Below the pieces are notes generated by a model that did not search any database, had not been told where the DNA came from, and saw nothing but the letters and a program-made list of their open reading frames with translations. Shown one piece after another: positions 18,462-27,242 of a stretch of 64,000 bases of DNA (position 1 is its first letter; each line of letters starts with the position of its first letter). Origin of the DNA: Paenibacillus sp. J2TS4. GTDB taxonomy: Bacteria; Bacillota; Bacilli; Paenibacillales; NBRC-103111. Made by a program: the position numbers and the translations under genes. Where the stretch lies: NCBI RefSeq assembly GCF_018403245.1, contig NZ_BOSH01000003.1, positions 434,001 to 498,000 of the forward strand, in the 5' to 3' direction.

Positions 18462-19715
18462 TTGAAGCTGACAGCGTTATTGATTGGCGCGGGCGGGCGG
18501 GGATATTACGCCTATGCGCCGTACGCTAAAAATTATCCCCATGAATTGGAATTTGTAGCCGTGGCAGAACCGGACCCGGTGAGAAGGCAGCTATTTGCCG
18601 ACTGTTATGGCATTGGGCAGCAGAATGTTTTTGCCGATTGGCAGGAAGCTCTATCCCGTTCGAAAATGGCCGATGTGGTGTTCATCTGTACACAGGATCG
18701 GATGCACTTTGACCCGACGATGATGGCACTCCAGCAGGGCTATCATGTGCTGCTTGAAAAACCGATCTCTCCTGAGGCTGGCGAATGTTTGCTAATGGAA
18801 CAGGAAGCCGCATTGCGACAAAGAATATTGACTGTTTGCCACGTGCTAAGGTTCACGCCATTCTGGTCACAAGTAAAAGCGGTATTGCAAGAAGGGGCGA
18901 TTGGCGAGATCGTATCCGTTCAATTAAATGAAAACGTCGGTTATTTCCATATGGCGCATAGTTTCGTCAGAGGCAATTGGCGGCATGCGGCACAGTCCAG
19001 TCCGATGATTCTGGCCAAGTCATGTCATGATATGGATCTGCTGTCATGGCTTGTTGATCAGGAGTGCACGCGAATCAGTTCTTTCGGTTCGTTGATGCAC
19101 TTCAGGCCGGAACACGCGCCCCAGAATTCCGCTCAGCGTTGCACGGACGGGTGTTTGGCGGAGTCCGCCTGTCCTTATGCGGCCCCGCGGTTTTATTTGG
19201 GCGATGGCAGGGAATGGGCAAAGTTTATAACCGCTGACTTATCCAATTCCGGCATTATTCATGCGCTTCAGGAGGGGCCGTACGGAAGGTGCGTTTACCG
19301 TTGCGATAATGATGTGGTAGACCACCAGGTGGTAAATGCCGAGTTTGCAGGCGGAGCGACAGCTTTATTCAATATGTGCGGATTTACCCGAGATTCATCC
19401 AGACATATACAAATTATGGGAACGAAAGGGGAAATTCGCGGGTTTATGGAACAGAGCAGGTTTGTCGTATTCGATTTCCTTACTCATCGCGAGACCGAAG
19501 TGAAGGTTCATGCGCCAGGTACAGGGCATCATGGCGGCGATGAAGGTCTCGTCCGCAGCTTTTTGCGAGAAGTGCGGGAATTGGAAGGCGCGGGCGGGAC
19601 TTATCATGTTAAATCCGTCATACAGGGACATATGATGTGCTTTGCGGCCGAAGAATCCCGAGTGAACGGCGGGAAGACAGTAGTGATGAGCGATTACAGG
19701 AAGAACTTTGGCTAG
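18462..19715 (+). CDS. Gfo/Idh/MocA-family oxidoreductase
   Basis: NAD(P)-dependent dehydrogenase of 417 residues. The N-terminal Rossmann domain has the dinucleotide loop IGAGGRGYYAY (residues 7-17, replacing the usual GxGxxG) and the family motif LLEKPIS with the catalytic-type Lys. The C-terminal domain has KSCHDMDLLSWL carrying the His/Asp pair. TTG start. Cys-rich segment AQRCTDGCLAESACPYAA (about 227-244) is unusual and may bind metal. It is located 21 bases after the sugar permease; it probably oxidises the imported sugar, but the sugar is unknown. Confidence 0.88.
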   Translation: MKLTALLIGAGGRGYYAYAPYAKNYPHELEFVAVAEPDPVRRQLFADCYGIGQQNVFADWQEALSRSKMADVVFICTQDRMHFDPTMMALQQGYHVLLEKPISPEAGECLLMEQEAALRQRILTVCHVLRFTPFWSQVKAVLQEGAIGEIVSVQLNENVGYFHMAHSFVRGNWRHAAQSSPMILAKSCHDMDLLSWLVDQECTRISSFGSLMHFRPEHAPQNSAQRCTDGCLAESACPYAAPRFYLGDGREWAKFITADLSNSGIIHALQEGPYGRCVYRCDNDVVDHQVVNAEFAGGATALFNMCGFTRDSSRHIQIMGTKGEIRGFMEQSRFVVFDFLTHRETEVKVHAPGTGHHGGDEGLVRSFLREVRELEGAGGTYHVKSVIQGHMMCFAAEESRVNGGKTVVMSDYRKNFG

Positions 19716-19736
19716 TTGGACAACACGTTTGATTGA

Positions 19737-20537
19737 CAGCCTGCGACGTCTTCCTATGGCTGGAAGTCGCCGCAGGTTGTTCGCAGTTATCATCCATATG
19801 TGTTGCTTAATGGATACGGAAGCACATGGGAAGAGTTTCGCAAACAGGATTGGAAGTGGCAAGAAGATCTACTGCAAAGTCCGGACAGAGCTTATTTGGT
19901 GACCGAATTCGCAGTGACCGGCGATCCTAATTGGAAGCTTCAGGAAGGTCATAGTCATCCTTGGCATCATCTCGAGTCATATGAAAAGCCGTACGAGGAT
20001 GGAAGCATCGGCCGTCGGCTAACGGTTGAAGAGTGGCGGGAATCCCAGGCATTTCAGGGCTTCGCTGCCTTTCATGCAGTGAAAAAAATGCGAATACTGG
20101 GGGTTGACGGCTTGTTCTGGTGCTGTTTGTCAGAGGGGGCCAACAGCGTAACTTACAGGAAGCCGCCGATTGATTTTTTTGGACACGCCAAATTGGGATT
20201 CAACGGTTTGCAAATGGGCTACCAGGATGTGATGGCTTGCCATGGAAACTCGGATGTTGTGTTGGGAAAGGATGATGCCATACATCCGGTTATTTTGCAC
20301 GACTCGTGTAACCGGCGCGTATCGCTCCATATAAAAATGTTGGACCCAAATGGAAAACTGCTGGAGGAAAAAAAGTATGGGCCACTTGAACTCGCTTCAA
20401 TCCATGCAACATATCACGAGGGGAGCCGCTCGCCGAATGATCTGCGGCAAACTTGGCTTCCGTCTTTTCATCCTGCCATGCCGCATTCAGGATACTATAC
20501 GTTTGTGTTGAATTATATGAGCATCATTAGATTGTAG
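19737..20537 (+). pseudogene. 5'-truncated glycoside hydrolase (GH2/clan-A-like) remnant
   Basis: The frame is open from just after a TGA at 19734-19736 to the TAG at 20535-20537, but there is no ribosome site at its first possible start (GTG 19800), and the protein begins inside a fold. The translated part (about 266 residues) holds YHPYVLLNGYGSTW, the strand DRAYLVTEFAV with Glu in a position like the clan-A nucleophile, and GVDGLFWCCLSEGANS, as in the second half of a family-2-like TIM barrel, followed by a beta-sandwich start. The upstream catalytic half is missing, and only 21 bases separate it from the oxidoreductase stop, pointing to a deletion. Family assignment is inference. Confidence 0.6.
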
Positions 20538-20554
20538 GGGAGGGCGATTCCGGA

Positions 20555-21597
20555 ATGATCTTTATTAATGATAAAAAGATGACGGAACGGTTGCTGAAGG
20601 AAACGGAGAGAGTTTTTTCTTTTGATAATATAGGAAATTATAGGGATTTGTCTGAGTGGCAGGAACAATTTCGAAGGCAATTGGGCATTCAACTTGGGTT
20701 GGATTCCATTCGTCAACATTCCAAAAATACTGAATTGAATCCCAGAATCATAGGGGTGGACAAACGGCCTGATTATGTTCTGGAGAAAGGGTACATTCGG
20801 TCGGAACCTGGTGTTGAAATTCCGTTTTTCTTCTTGCTTCCGGGTGATGGACAGAACGGGCCTTATCCTCTGGCATTGACTCCTCACGGTCATAATCGAA
20901 GGGGGAAGGAAGTATATGTGGGGAATTATGAGAATGAAGAGGAAGCCGAAGAAGCTATGAAGGGAGAGCGTAATATTGCAGTTCAGGCGGTGGCTGCCGG
21001 GTACGCCGTGTTGGCGCCAGATGTGCGAGGCTTCTGGGAGATGGGAAGGGAGGAAGAATACCAGCAGGGAAAAACAACTCCTGCTATGAACTGCAACGTC
21101 GCGCATTATTGTTTGGCCGTACGTTGATTGGTGAACGCGTACATGATATGGGACGATTGATAGATTACGCTGCAATGCGACCGGAAGTAGATACAAAGAC
21201 TGTGGTGATCACCGGGAATTCAGGTGGCGGAACCGTTAGTTTATTTACAGCTGCACTGGATACCCGTATTACCGCCGCTGCACCAGGTAGTTATTTCAAT
21301 ACGTTTGAGCATTCCATTCTATCCGTTGAACACTGTCCTTGCAATATCGTTCCTGGAATGATGAAAATGGGGGAAATGTATGATGTAGCTGGACTGATTG
21401 CTCCCCGACCAGTGCTGATGATCAACGGACAACTTGACTCCATTTTTCCGATTGATGCAGCCCGGTTGGCTTTTGCGAAATTGCAGGAGATTTATTCAGC
21501 CTTTGGAGTTCCCGGGAATTGCGAATTATATATAGGAGAAGCAGGTCATCGCTATTACAAGGAACGTACGTGGGAATTTTTTCGGGAGCATCGTTAA
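20555..21597 (+). pseudogene. Alpha/beta hydrolase (acetylxylan-esterase-like), single-base frameshift
   Basis: Two overlapping frames encode one 347-residue hydrolase. Frame 1 (20555 to about 21094) carries the N-terminal part with LALTPHGHN (oxyanion region) and LAPDVRGF. Frame 2 (about 21094-21597) continues QRRALLFGRTLIGERV, then nucleophile elbow GNSGGG, acid Asp in GQLDSIFP and His in EAGHRYY. Adding one base at AACTGC/AAC (around 21094) fuses both without any other change. ATG follows ggggagggcg. It probably deacylates the glycan handled by this locus. Either a recent pseudogene or a sequencing error. Confidence 0.8.
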
Positions 21598-21785
21598 CGT
21601 AGTTTTATTAAATGCAGAGTGGCATTAGTCATGATATTTAGGGATATATTATCAAGGCACAATTTAGACAAAGAAAAATAAAATCAAGTGACAACACATT
21701 TTGATTGTAGTACAGTATAGTGGAATCAGGCCTAACACGATTAGTTACTACGACCAACCAAAAAGATGGTATGGGAGTGGTAAGC

Positions 21786-21905
21786 GTGAACAATAAAAGT
21801 AATAAGAAGAGCAGCAATAAGTATGAAAACATCAAGATTATTATCGTACGTGTTGTTAAATGCCTCCTTCTTGTTCTTATTTTTTCATTACTTAAAATGT
21901 CGTAA
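21786..21905 (+). CDS. Possible 39-residue basic, one-helix membrane peptide
   Basis: A GTG-start ORF after tgggagtggtaagc encodes a Lys/Asn/Ser-rich head followed by a hydrophobic helix (VVKCLLLVLIFSLL). An 18-bp perfect inverted repeat lies 57 bases after the stop. No family recognised; it could be chance coding. Confidence 0.3.
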   Translation: MNNKSNKKSSNKYENIKIIIVRVVKCLLLVLIFSLLKMS

Positions 21906-21961
21906 TGTCTTGCACCCAGACAACGAATATCATGTGATTTGCAAAATGTTGTAGATAAACT

Positions 21962-22001
21962 AATCGTGGTGAGCCATTCAAGTGAATGGCTCACCACGAT
22001 T
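21962..22001. terminator. 18-bp perfect inverted repeat (strong stem-loop)
   Basis: AATCGTGGTGAGCCATTC and its exact reverse complement flank the 4-base loop AAGT. There is no clean T run on either side, so it could be a factor-assisted or bidirectional terminator, or a protein-binding palindrome. Confidence 0.55.
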
Positions 22002-22389
22002 AAAGTAAAATAATAAAAAAAGGGGCTCAAAACCGCAGCCTGTGCTTGACGAAACGGCCCTCTGAAATCGGTGATTCTGCATAGCAACTTTGCCTATACC
22101 AGACTGGGATATGGTGCAAAGATGCACCCCATTTTTTGAGATTGCATCCATTTTTAAGATTAAGGTGCGAAAATGCTCTCTATTCACAACATTTTTTGTA
22201 AACTAACGATTTCGTCGAATTTAAAGGGTACTTTTGCACTTCAATGCCCATTTCGGGAAAAAGGTTGGTTTTAAGAGGTACTTTTGCACTTTATCGCTAC
22301 CATCAAGACCCACCAAGCCTCTAATCCCTCAATCCCCTAATTTAGTTTGGCGGAAATGGAAAGCCAAGCACTCATTATGGTTTTGATCG
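22002..22389. repeat. Intergenic stretch with short direct repeats
   Basis: No gene seen. GGTACTTTTGCACTT occurs twice (about 22228-22242 and 22278-22292), together with a related inverted word GGTGCAAAGATGCACC (about 22113-22128). Confidence 0.5.
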
Positions 22390-22430
22390 AAAAAAGAACC
22401 TTCAATTTCAATTTCGAAAGTTCTTTTTTT
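22390..22430 (+). terminator. Terminator-like hairpin just upstream of a ribosome site
   Basis: AAAAAAGAAC pairs with GTTCTTTTTT and ends in a T run, only 10 bases before the Shine-Dalgarno aaggaggta of the next gene. It may end an upstream transcript or attenuate the downstream gene. Confidence 0.65.
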
Positions 22431-22455
22431 GATTTTCCAAGGAGGTAATGGAATA

Positions 22456-22797
22456 TTGAAGAAAGTGATTGCTTTTCTCATAGTTGGTATGATCATCGCG
22501 GGACTATTATTGGCTATAGAAAACTCTTTCGTTAACATGAACAGGGCGATAAACGAATTCTCATCAGGAGTGTTGGCGGAGCGGCTGAAAATAGTTCTGT
22601 ATAGTATTGGCTTAGGGATCGTGTTTGAATGGAAAAAGGTGGTGAAGATGGGGAAGGGGGGATACAGCATCCATTCCTCCTACATATTACCCTTAGTACT
22701 CTGTCTTGTTTTTGCTATAATTCCTCCATTCTTCGTCATCAGTTATGGTTTTCCTCTCCGCTCGTCCTCCTTCTTCTTCGTCTGCATACCCAAGTAA
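22456..22797 (+). CDS. Small membrane protein, probably frameshifted near its C-terminus
   Basis: TTG start at 22456 with an excellent site (ccaaggaggtaatgg). The 113 residues include hydrophobic helices at about 3-22, 42-58 and 75-95. The frame stops at CCC AAG TAA (22789-22797), while the neighbouring frame continues QVIFGILSGLLLVRMFAKND to a TGA at 22856, a further typical membrane helix. One extra C in the CCC run would join them into a four-helix protein of about 133 residues. Function unknown. Confidence 0.55.
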   Translation: MKKVIAFLIVGMIIAGLLLAIENSFVNMNRAINEFSSGVLAERLKIVLYSIGLGIVFEWKKVVKMGKGGYSIHSSYILPLVLCLVFAIIPPFFVISYGFPLRSSSFFFVCIPK

Positions 22798-22893
22798 TAT
22801 TCGGAATATTGAGCGGCCTTTTACTAGTTAGAATGTTTGCCAAGAATGATTGTTGAGCTGCGTGGAATTATCGTTATCCGCTCGCTTCTTTTA

Positions 22894-23178
22894 TTATCTC
22901 CCTTTCGAATTTTTATAAGACTGCGCTAATTTATAAACGTACCACAGAAAAAACGAAGAGAGCGCGGTTAATACAATGTTTATGCACCCGAAAATAATTA
23001 ATATGGTTTTAACTTGAGGATACAACGAAAAGGCCAGAATAAACTGAAGAATGGCTGGAATTAAAAACAGCAGCCAACCAAAAAAGAGGAACTTGTCTTT
23101 AATACACATTAGCCCAAAAGTGGCCAAGGATAATAAGAGCAGTGGCCAGGTAGCTGTTATTTTCAAAAAATCCAACAT
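22894..23178 (-). CDS. Small multi-helix membrane protein
   Basis: Protein of 94 residues with three hydrophobic helices (about 7-27, 30-50 and 56-80) and a basic tail. On the minus strand the ATG follows ggagatgagttata, a good ribosome site. It converges with the frameshifted membrane protein at 22456. Not recognised; size and topology resemble small DUF membrane proteins. Confidence 0.55.
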   Translation of the reverse strand: MLDFLKITATWPLLLLSLATFGLMCIKDKFLFFGWLLFLIPAILQFILAFSLYPQVKTILIIFGCINIVLTALSSFFLWYVYKLAQSYKNSKGR

Positions 23179-23340
23179 TATAACTCATCTCCGATTATAT
23201 GTGTATGGATTGGTTATTTTTTCTATACCAAATGTAGCGGTGTCTTTCTATTTTTGCAAATGAGCAATCAAGCGTTTTAAGATGATAGGCACTATGATAT
23301 GATGAACAAATTAGAAGAAAGAAGAGGGAAGGGATCATGA

Positions 23341-23910
23341 TTGAAAATTGGATTGCATCTGCTTATCCTGTTGGTGCTAGTGATTTCCGTTGGTTGTGGA
23401 AAAAGCGCAGGGAGCTTTGAGGCCGATACTTTTTCGGACAAAGACATGTGTATCAGGAAAAAGGAAGACCTGAATGCTGTGATCTGCTATGGGATGTCCC
23501 GCGCCAAAGCAGAGGAGGTTGCAGGGAGTGAAACAGGCAGCAATATGGGTATCGCCGACTATCCCGACGGAGTGAGAATTTTCTATAGAGATGACACCGT
23601 TGCAGGAATGGCACTGTTCGAAGGATCTCAAGGAATCTACCAGACAGCACGCGGTGCGGAGCTGGGTATGCTGCTAGATGACATTAAGAAGTTGTACGGC
23701 GAGAAGTATAAGTTGGACACGGGTGAACGCAATTTGGACTATGCTTATGATACAGCGACCCAAAAGTTTTTAAGCACAGCCGAAGCAGGCATGAAGACTC
23801 AGGGAGAGAGCCAGTCTATTTATCTCTTTTCCGGTCTTTTTAAAGGTGAGGATCACACGGCGGAAAGCCTGTTTCTGGTTGATCGCAAAATGGCGATTTT
23901 TATGAATTAA
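23341..23910 (+). CDS. Hypothetical lipoprotein
   Basis: Exported protein of 189 residues with lipobox VISVGC (Cys19), so probably anchored to the outer face of the membrane. TTG start after gaagagggaaggg. The mature part has GMSRAKAEEVAG and GAELGMLLDDIKKLYGEKY, resembling the paired helix-strand repeats of SmpA/BamE-like or DUF4309-like lipoproteins. Function unknown. Confidence 0.6.
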   Translation: MKIGLHLLILLVLVISVGCGKSAGSFEADTFSDKDMCIRKKEDLNAVICYGMSRAKAEEVAGSETGSNMGIADYPDGVRIFYRDDTVAGMALFEGSQGIYQTARGAELGMLLDDIKKLYGEKYKLDTGERNLDYAYDTATQKFLSTAEAGMKTQGESQSIYLFSGLFKGEDHTAESLFLVDRKMAIFMN

Positions 23911-24247
23911 ACGCCGGAAGGTTAATTTTTCAAGCCATTATATAAAAATAAACCTATATTAAAGCTCGGACTGCCAGAGGAACGAATTCAGAGCGCTCGG
24001 AGTCAAGCTTCGGCTGCAAAATGGAAATAGCGTTGACCAAGTGTGCAAACATCAAGTAAACAACCAGATGAGGTTGACATTAATTTCCGTTTCTTTTATA
24101 GTAAAAAGCAACCTATTATTATTAAGCTATATAATTTGAAATAAAACGATAGGCTCATTTCGAGGCGGAAGAACCGTCCTTATGCTGCAAGCTATGCATA
24201 GGGGCGGTTTTTGTATTTTGACAGGTTGGCAGAAAGGAGGAGGGAAG
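23911..24247 (+). other. Intergenic stretch with a relic of the downstream kinase gene
   Basis: Positions about 23969-24020 closely match 24989-25042 inside the Ser/Thr kinase gene, sharing GAATTCAGAG, GCTCGG and AGTCAAGCTTCG, with single-base gaps. This is a leftover of a duplicated kinase 3' region (the EDRIQSAREVKLRL segment). A T-rich hairpin region precedes the kinase gene. No intact gene. Confidence 0.6.
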
Positions 24248-25888
24248 ATGGATACTCGCGGGGCCTTGGCGGTTGGACATTTACTGGCGGAACGCTATCA
24301 TATCCTTTCCGTTATTGGAAGGGGCGGGATGAGCACCGTTTATTTGGCGGAGGACCGGAAGCTTCCGGGGAAGCAATGGGCGGTGAAGGAATCACGGAAG
24401 CATTCCGGACATAAGGAGATGTTTTATGAGGAAGCGGCTCTGCTGATTCGGCTGGATCATCCGTTTCTGCCGAAAATTATTGATTTTTTTCCGCCGAATG
24501 AGGAAGGATTCAGCTATTTGGTTATGGATTACATTCAGGGGGAGACGCTCCAGCAAAGGTTTATACGGAAGCAGTATCTGCCTTGCTCCGATGTGGTGAA
24601 GCATTCGATTCAGCTATGCGAGCTGTTCGATTATTTACATAATTTCAAGCCTCGGCCGATTATTTATCGCGATCTGAAGCCCAGCAACGTCATGATAGAC
24701 GAGCAGAATAACGTGCGATTGATCGACTTTGGCATCGCCCGCAACTATAATGAGGAACGGACAGCCGATACGGTTCAGCTTGGGACGGTCGGTTTTGCCG
24801 CTCCCGAACAGTTTTTGAACCGGCAGACGGATGAACGTACCGACCTCTATACGCTTGGTGCCATGATGTACTATTTACTGAGCGGGGGGAAGCATTATGG
24901 AATCGCAAGCGGGGATCGGCCCGTCGAAGAATTGGCGGAGGATCTTCCTGTTGCTGTACGGAAGGTGATCTTCCAGCTTCTTGCTGAACAGCCGGAGGAC
25001 CGAATTCAGAGTGCTCGGGAAGTCAAGCTTCGACTACAAGAGGGAGCCGGTGAGCCCGTCGCCTTTCGCTCTACGGAGGAGAGATCACATGGGAGTCAAC
25101 CGGACAGACATTCCGGGAAGCGGAGGCTGATCGTGCTTGGAGGGCTTTATCCGGGAGCCGGGGCCACGTTCATCGCTATTGCTCTGGCTCGTCTGCTGAA
25201 CGATGCCGATATTCCGCATGCCCTCATAGAGCATGCCGGTAATTCTCCGGAGCTTCATTCGCTATTGTTCGGGGAGAGGCACGCTCCTGTGGAATACCGT
25301 TATTATACGGATCCGGATTTTCTGCCTGAACGCCCGGTTGACTTGCGCTGGAAGGACGGCCGTACCGAATGGCTGCCGCTTCCTCCCGACAGGAAGCTGG
25401 AGGGGGAGTGGACCGCGGATCATTACTACAGACTGCTCTACTTGCTGGACTACCCGGTCGCGATTTTGGATATATCCAATCGCTGGTGCGATCCGGCTGT
25501 TCAACAAATGTGCAAGGAAGCGGAACTCATCTTGATGATAGCAGACCCTTATCCTTCCAAATTTAATGGGCCGGATACGCAAGAATCACTCCATTTCGTT
25601 GAGGGGTTGAGCAATAAGGCGATTTATTGGATTGCGAATAGGGATGAAGCGTTCTCAGGCAGAAAAGAGTGGCTGAGCACGCTGCCTCAACCGCCCCTTT
25701 GTTTGATTCCTTCCTTTGCCGGCAAAAGTCTGCTGGACGCTCAATGGAAAGGGAGAATTGCCCAGGATGATCCGGAAATTCTCGATACACTCCGTCATGT
25801 ATGCGAGCCGCTGCTTAGCCTTATTGCGGCCACCGCTGAAAGAGGCGGCAGGAAACGAAGTGCTTGGCTGGCCAAATGGTTTAAATGA
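24248..25888 (+). CDS. Ser/Thr protein kinase fused to a degenerate ParA/MinD-like domain
   Basis: Soluble protein of 546 residues. The N-terminal Hanks-type kinase (about 14-285) has glycine loop IGRGGMSTVYLA (23-34), Lys47 in AVK, catalytic loop YRDLKPSN with Asp142, DFG Asp160 and activation-segment GTVGFAAPEQ. The C-terminal half (about 292-530) begins GGLYPGAGATF, a Walker-A-like loop without the key Lys, and continues with ParA/MinD-like strands (VAILDIS, LILMIADP); it is probably nucleotide-binding-deficient. No membrane helix, unlike PrkC. ATG at 24248 follows aaaggaggaggg. It stands directly upstream of the Tad promoter, and an FHA protein closes the locus. It probably phosphorylates a Tad component or that FHA protein. 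Confidence 0.85.
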   Translation: MDTRGALAVGHLLAERYHILSVIGRGGMSTVYLAEDRKLPGKQWAVKESRKHSGHKEMFYEEAALLIRLDHPFLPKIIDFFPPNEEGFSYLVMDYIQGETLQQRFIRKQYLPCSDVVKHSIQLCELFDYLHNFKPRPIIYRDLKPSNVMIDEQNNVRLIDFGIARNYNEERTADTVQLGTVGFAAPEQFLNRQTDERTDLYTLGAMMYYLLSGGKHYGIASGDRPVEELAEDLPVAVRKVIFQLLAEQPEDRIQSAREVKLRLQEGAGEPVAFRSTEERSHGSQPDRHSGKRRLIVLGGLYPGAGATFIAIALARLLNDADIPHALIEHAGNSPELHSLLFGERHAPVEYRYYTDPDFLPERPVDLRWKDGRTEWLPLPPDRKLEGEWTADHYYRLLYLLDYPVAILDISNRWCDPAVQQMCKEAELILMIADPYPSKFNGPDTQESLHFVEGLSNKAIYWIANRDEAFSGRKEWLSTLPQPPLCLIPSFAGKSLLDAQWKGRIAQDDPEILDTLRHVCEPLLSLIAATAERGGRKRSAWLAKWFK

Positions 25889-25903
25889 TTTTTTGCAATT
25901 ATA

Positions 25904-25931
25904 TTGAAAAAATGATATTTTATGGTATAAT
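25904..25931 (+). promoter_or_regulatory. Sigma-A-type promoter of the Tad operon leader
   Basis: TTGAAA (25904-25909), 16-base spacer, perfect TATAAT (25926-25931), positioned after the kinase stop and before the leader terminator. Confidence 0.65.
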
Positions 25932-25957
25932 TTAGTGTAGTTATCTATTCATGCGGA

Positions 25958-26009
25958 AGCACCGCAGAGCGAATCGATTGTCGATTTGCCCTGCGGTGCT
26001 CCTTTTTTT
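25958..26009 (+). terminator. Terminator/attenuator between promoter and tad genes
   Basis: AGCACCGCAG (25958-25967) pairs perfectly with CTGCGGTGCT (25991-26000), followed by a seven-T run. An inner GCGAATCGA/TCGATTTGC hairpin extends the stem. It lies about 27 bases downstream of the promoter -10, so it either ends the kinase transcript or attenuates the tad operon. Confidence 0.8.
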
Positions 26010-26021
26010 GGGAAGGAGGGG

Positions 26022-26123
26022 GTGGATATAAGAAAAGAACTTCGAGCTGCGGTAGGGGTTGCGGTATTGTCGCTGTTGTTAATTGCCGGCGGGGCTCTGC
26101 AGATGGCTGGTTACTTGCCATAG
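26022..26123 (+). CDS. Small one-helix membrane protein at the head of the tad genes
   Basis: GTG-start ORF of 33 residues with a charged N-terminus (DIRKEL) and one hydrophobic helix (VGVAVLSLLLIAGGALQMAG). The ribosome site ggaaggaggg is strong but unusually close (about 3-5 bases). It is positioned between the attenuator and the TadZ-like gene, 24 bases before it, so it is probably part of the operon. Too short for the usual ORF cut-off; no family assigned. Confidence 0.5.
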   Translation: MDIRKELRAAVGVAVLSLLLIAGGALQMAGYLP

Positions 26124-26147
26124 CATTATAGGAGGTGATGAGGGACG

Positions 26148-27242
26148 ATGGAGAAGTGGCTGATAGCGATATTGGATGACGACCAGATGTATGTGAATAT
26201 ATTGCTCAATTATGTGCGTACCTCGGAATACCGGAGCAAGGTCATTGTCAAGTCTTTCACGGAACCTGGAATGTTGGAGCAGGCAGATGACAGCTTCGAT
26301 CTCATCCTGATTAATCCGGAATTGTCTGCTTCAGGCTTGCCTTCGACTATCCCTGTAGCCAAGCTTGTCGACGAAATAACGGTGCCCGATGATTCCGCGC
26401 TTGAAGTATACAGGTACCAGCCGTTGAACCAATTATTCTCACGATTAATTGCTTACATGCTGGATAAACCTGCACCGGGAAGGTTGACCGGAAATGAGAA
26501 TGGAAGGACTAGAGTCCTTTCTGTCTATTCTGCTGTAGGAGGCTGCGGCAAAACAGTATTGGCCGCTAATTTGGCGACGATGCTTGCCTTTCGCGGCGCC
26601 AAAGTGTTTTACCTGAGTCTGGAGGCTGCCCGCTCGGCACCAATTTTTCCGACGGATCGGGAGAAGCGTCCATTCGAGCGGCTGCTTTATTATTTGCAGG
26701 CAGATTCTCCCTATGCTCGATCCAAGCTGGAGCAATATAAGAGCATAGACCCTGAGAGCAAGGTGGAATACGTTGATCCGTGCGAGAGTTTACAAGAAAT
26801 GGAGGAGATGACAGAAGAAGATGCGAGGAAGCTGCTTTCTCTGCTCAGACAGTCAGACTACGATTATGTCATTGTGGATTGTGATTCGGAGAGGCATGCA
26901 AGAATATGGGCGGCTTTGGCCGCAAGTGATCGGATTCTGTGGCTCGTTGAGGATGACTTGAATCATTTAACGAAGACTAAGGCTATTTACAACCATTTCT
27001 GCGAGAAGATAGGTCCGCTAGCTGTAGACGTTTCGTTTGTCCTCAACAAGTATACAGGAAGCATTGTTAATGACATTGGCAGTTTTGGATATGTCTTATT
27101 CGGACAATTACCGTTCGTATTCGATTGGCAGAATGTCCATTCCGCATCCCAGTTATTGTCTGACAGCACCTATCGGGCTCAGCTGATGAGATGGTTCAGG
27201 AAGCTGGAGCCCGAGGTTAGAGAGGAGGCGGTCTCCTGCTGA
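26148..27242 (+). CDS. tadZ: TadZ/CpaE-like P-loop ATPase
   Basis: Cytoplasmic protein of 364 residues. The N-terminal receiver-like domain (1-110, with ILDDDQ but no clear phospho-Asp set) is followed by a ParA/MinD-superfamily ATPase with Walker A SAVGGCGKT (128-136). Here the deviant N-terminal Lys is absent but Lys135 is present. A Walker-B-like strand YVIVDCDSE follows near 245. TadZ proteins place the Tad machine in the cell. ATG follows aggaggtgatgagggacg. The stop overlaps the start region of the next gene (CTGA). The kinase at 24248 carries a decayed relative of this ATPase domain. Confidence 0.85.
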   Translation: MEKWLIAILDDDQMYVNILLNYVRTSEYRSKVIVKSFTEPGMLEQADDSFDLILINPELSASGLPSTIPVAKLVDEITVPDDSALEVYRYQPLNQLFSRLIAYMLDKPAPGRLTGNENGRTRVLSVYSAVGGCGKTVLAANLATMLAFRGAKVFYLSLEAARSAPIFPTDREKRPFERLLYYLQADSPYARSKLEQYKSIDPESKVEYVDPCESLQEMEEMTEEDARKLLSLLRQSDYDYVIVDCDSERHARIWAALAASDRILWLVEDDLNHLTKTKAIYNHFCEKIGPLAVDVSFVLNKYTGSIVNDIGSFGYVLFGQLPFVFDWQNVHSASQLLSDSTYRAQLMRWFRKLEPEVREEAVSC

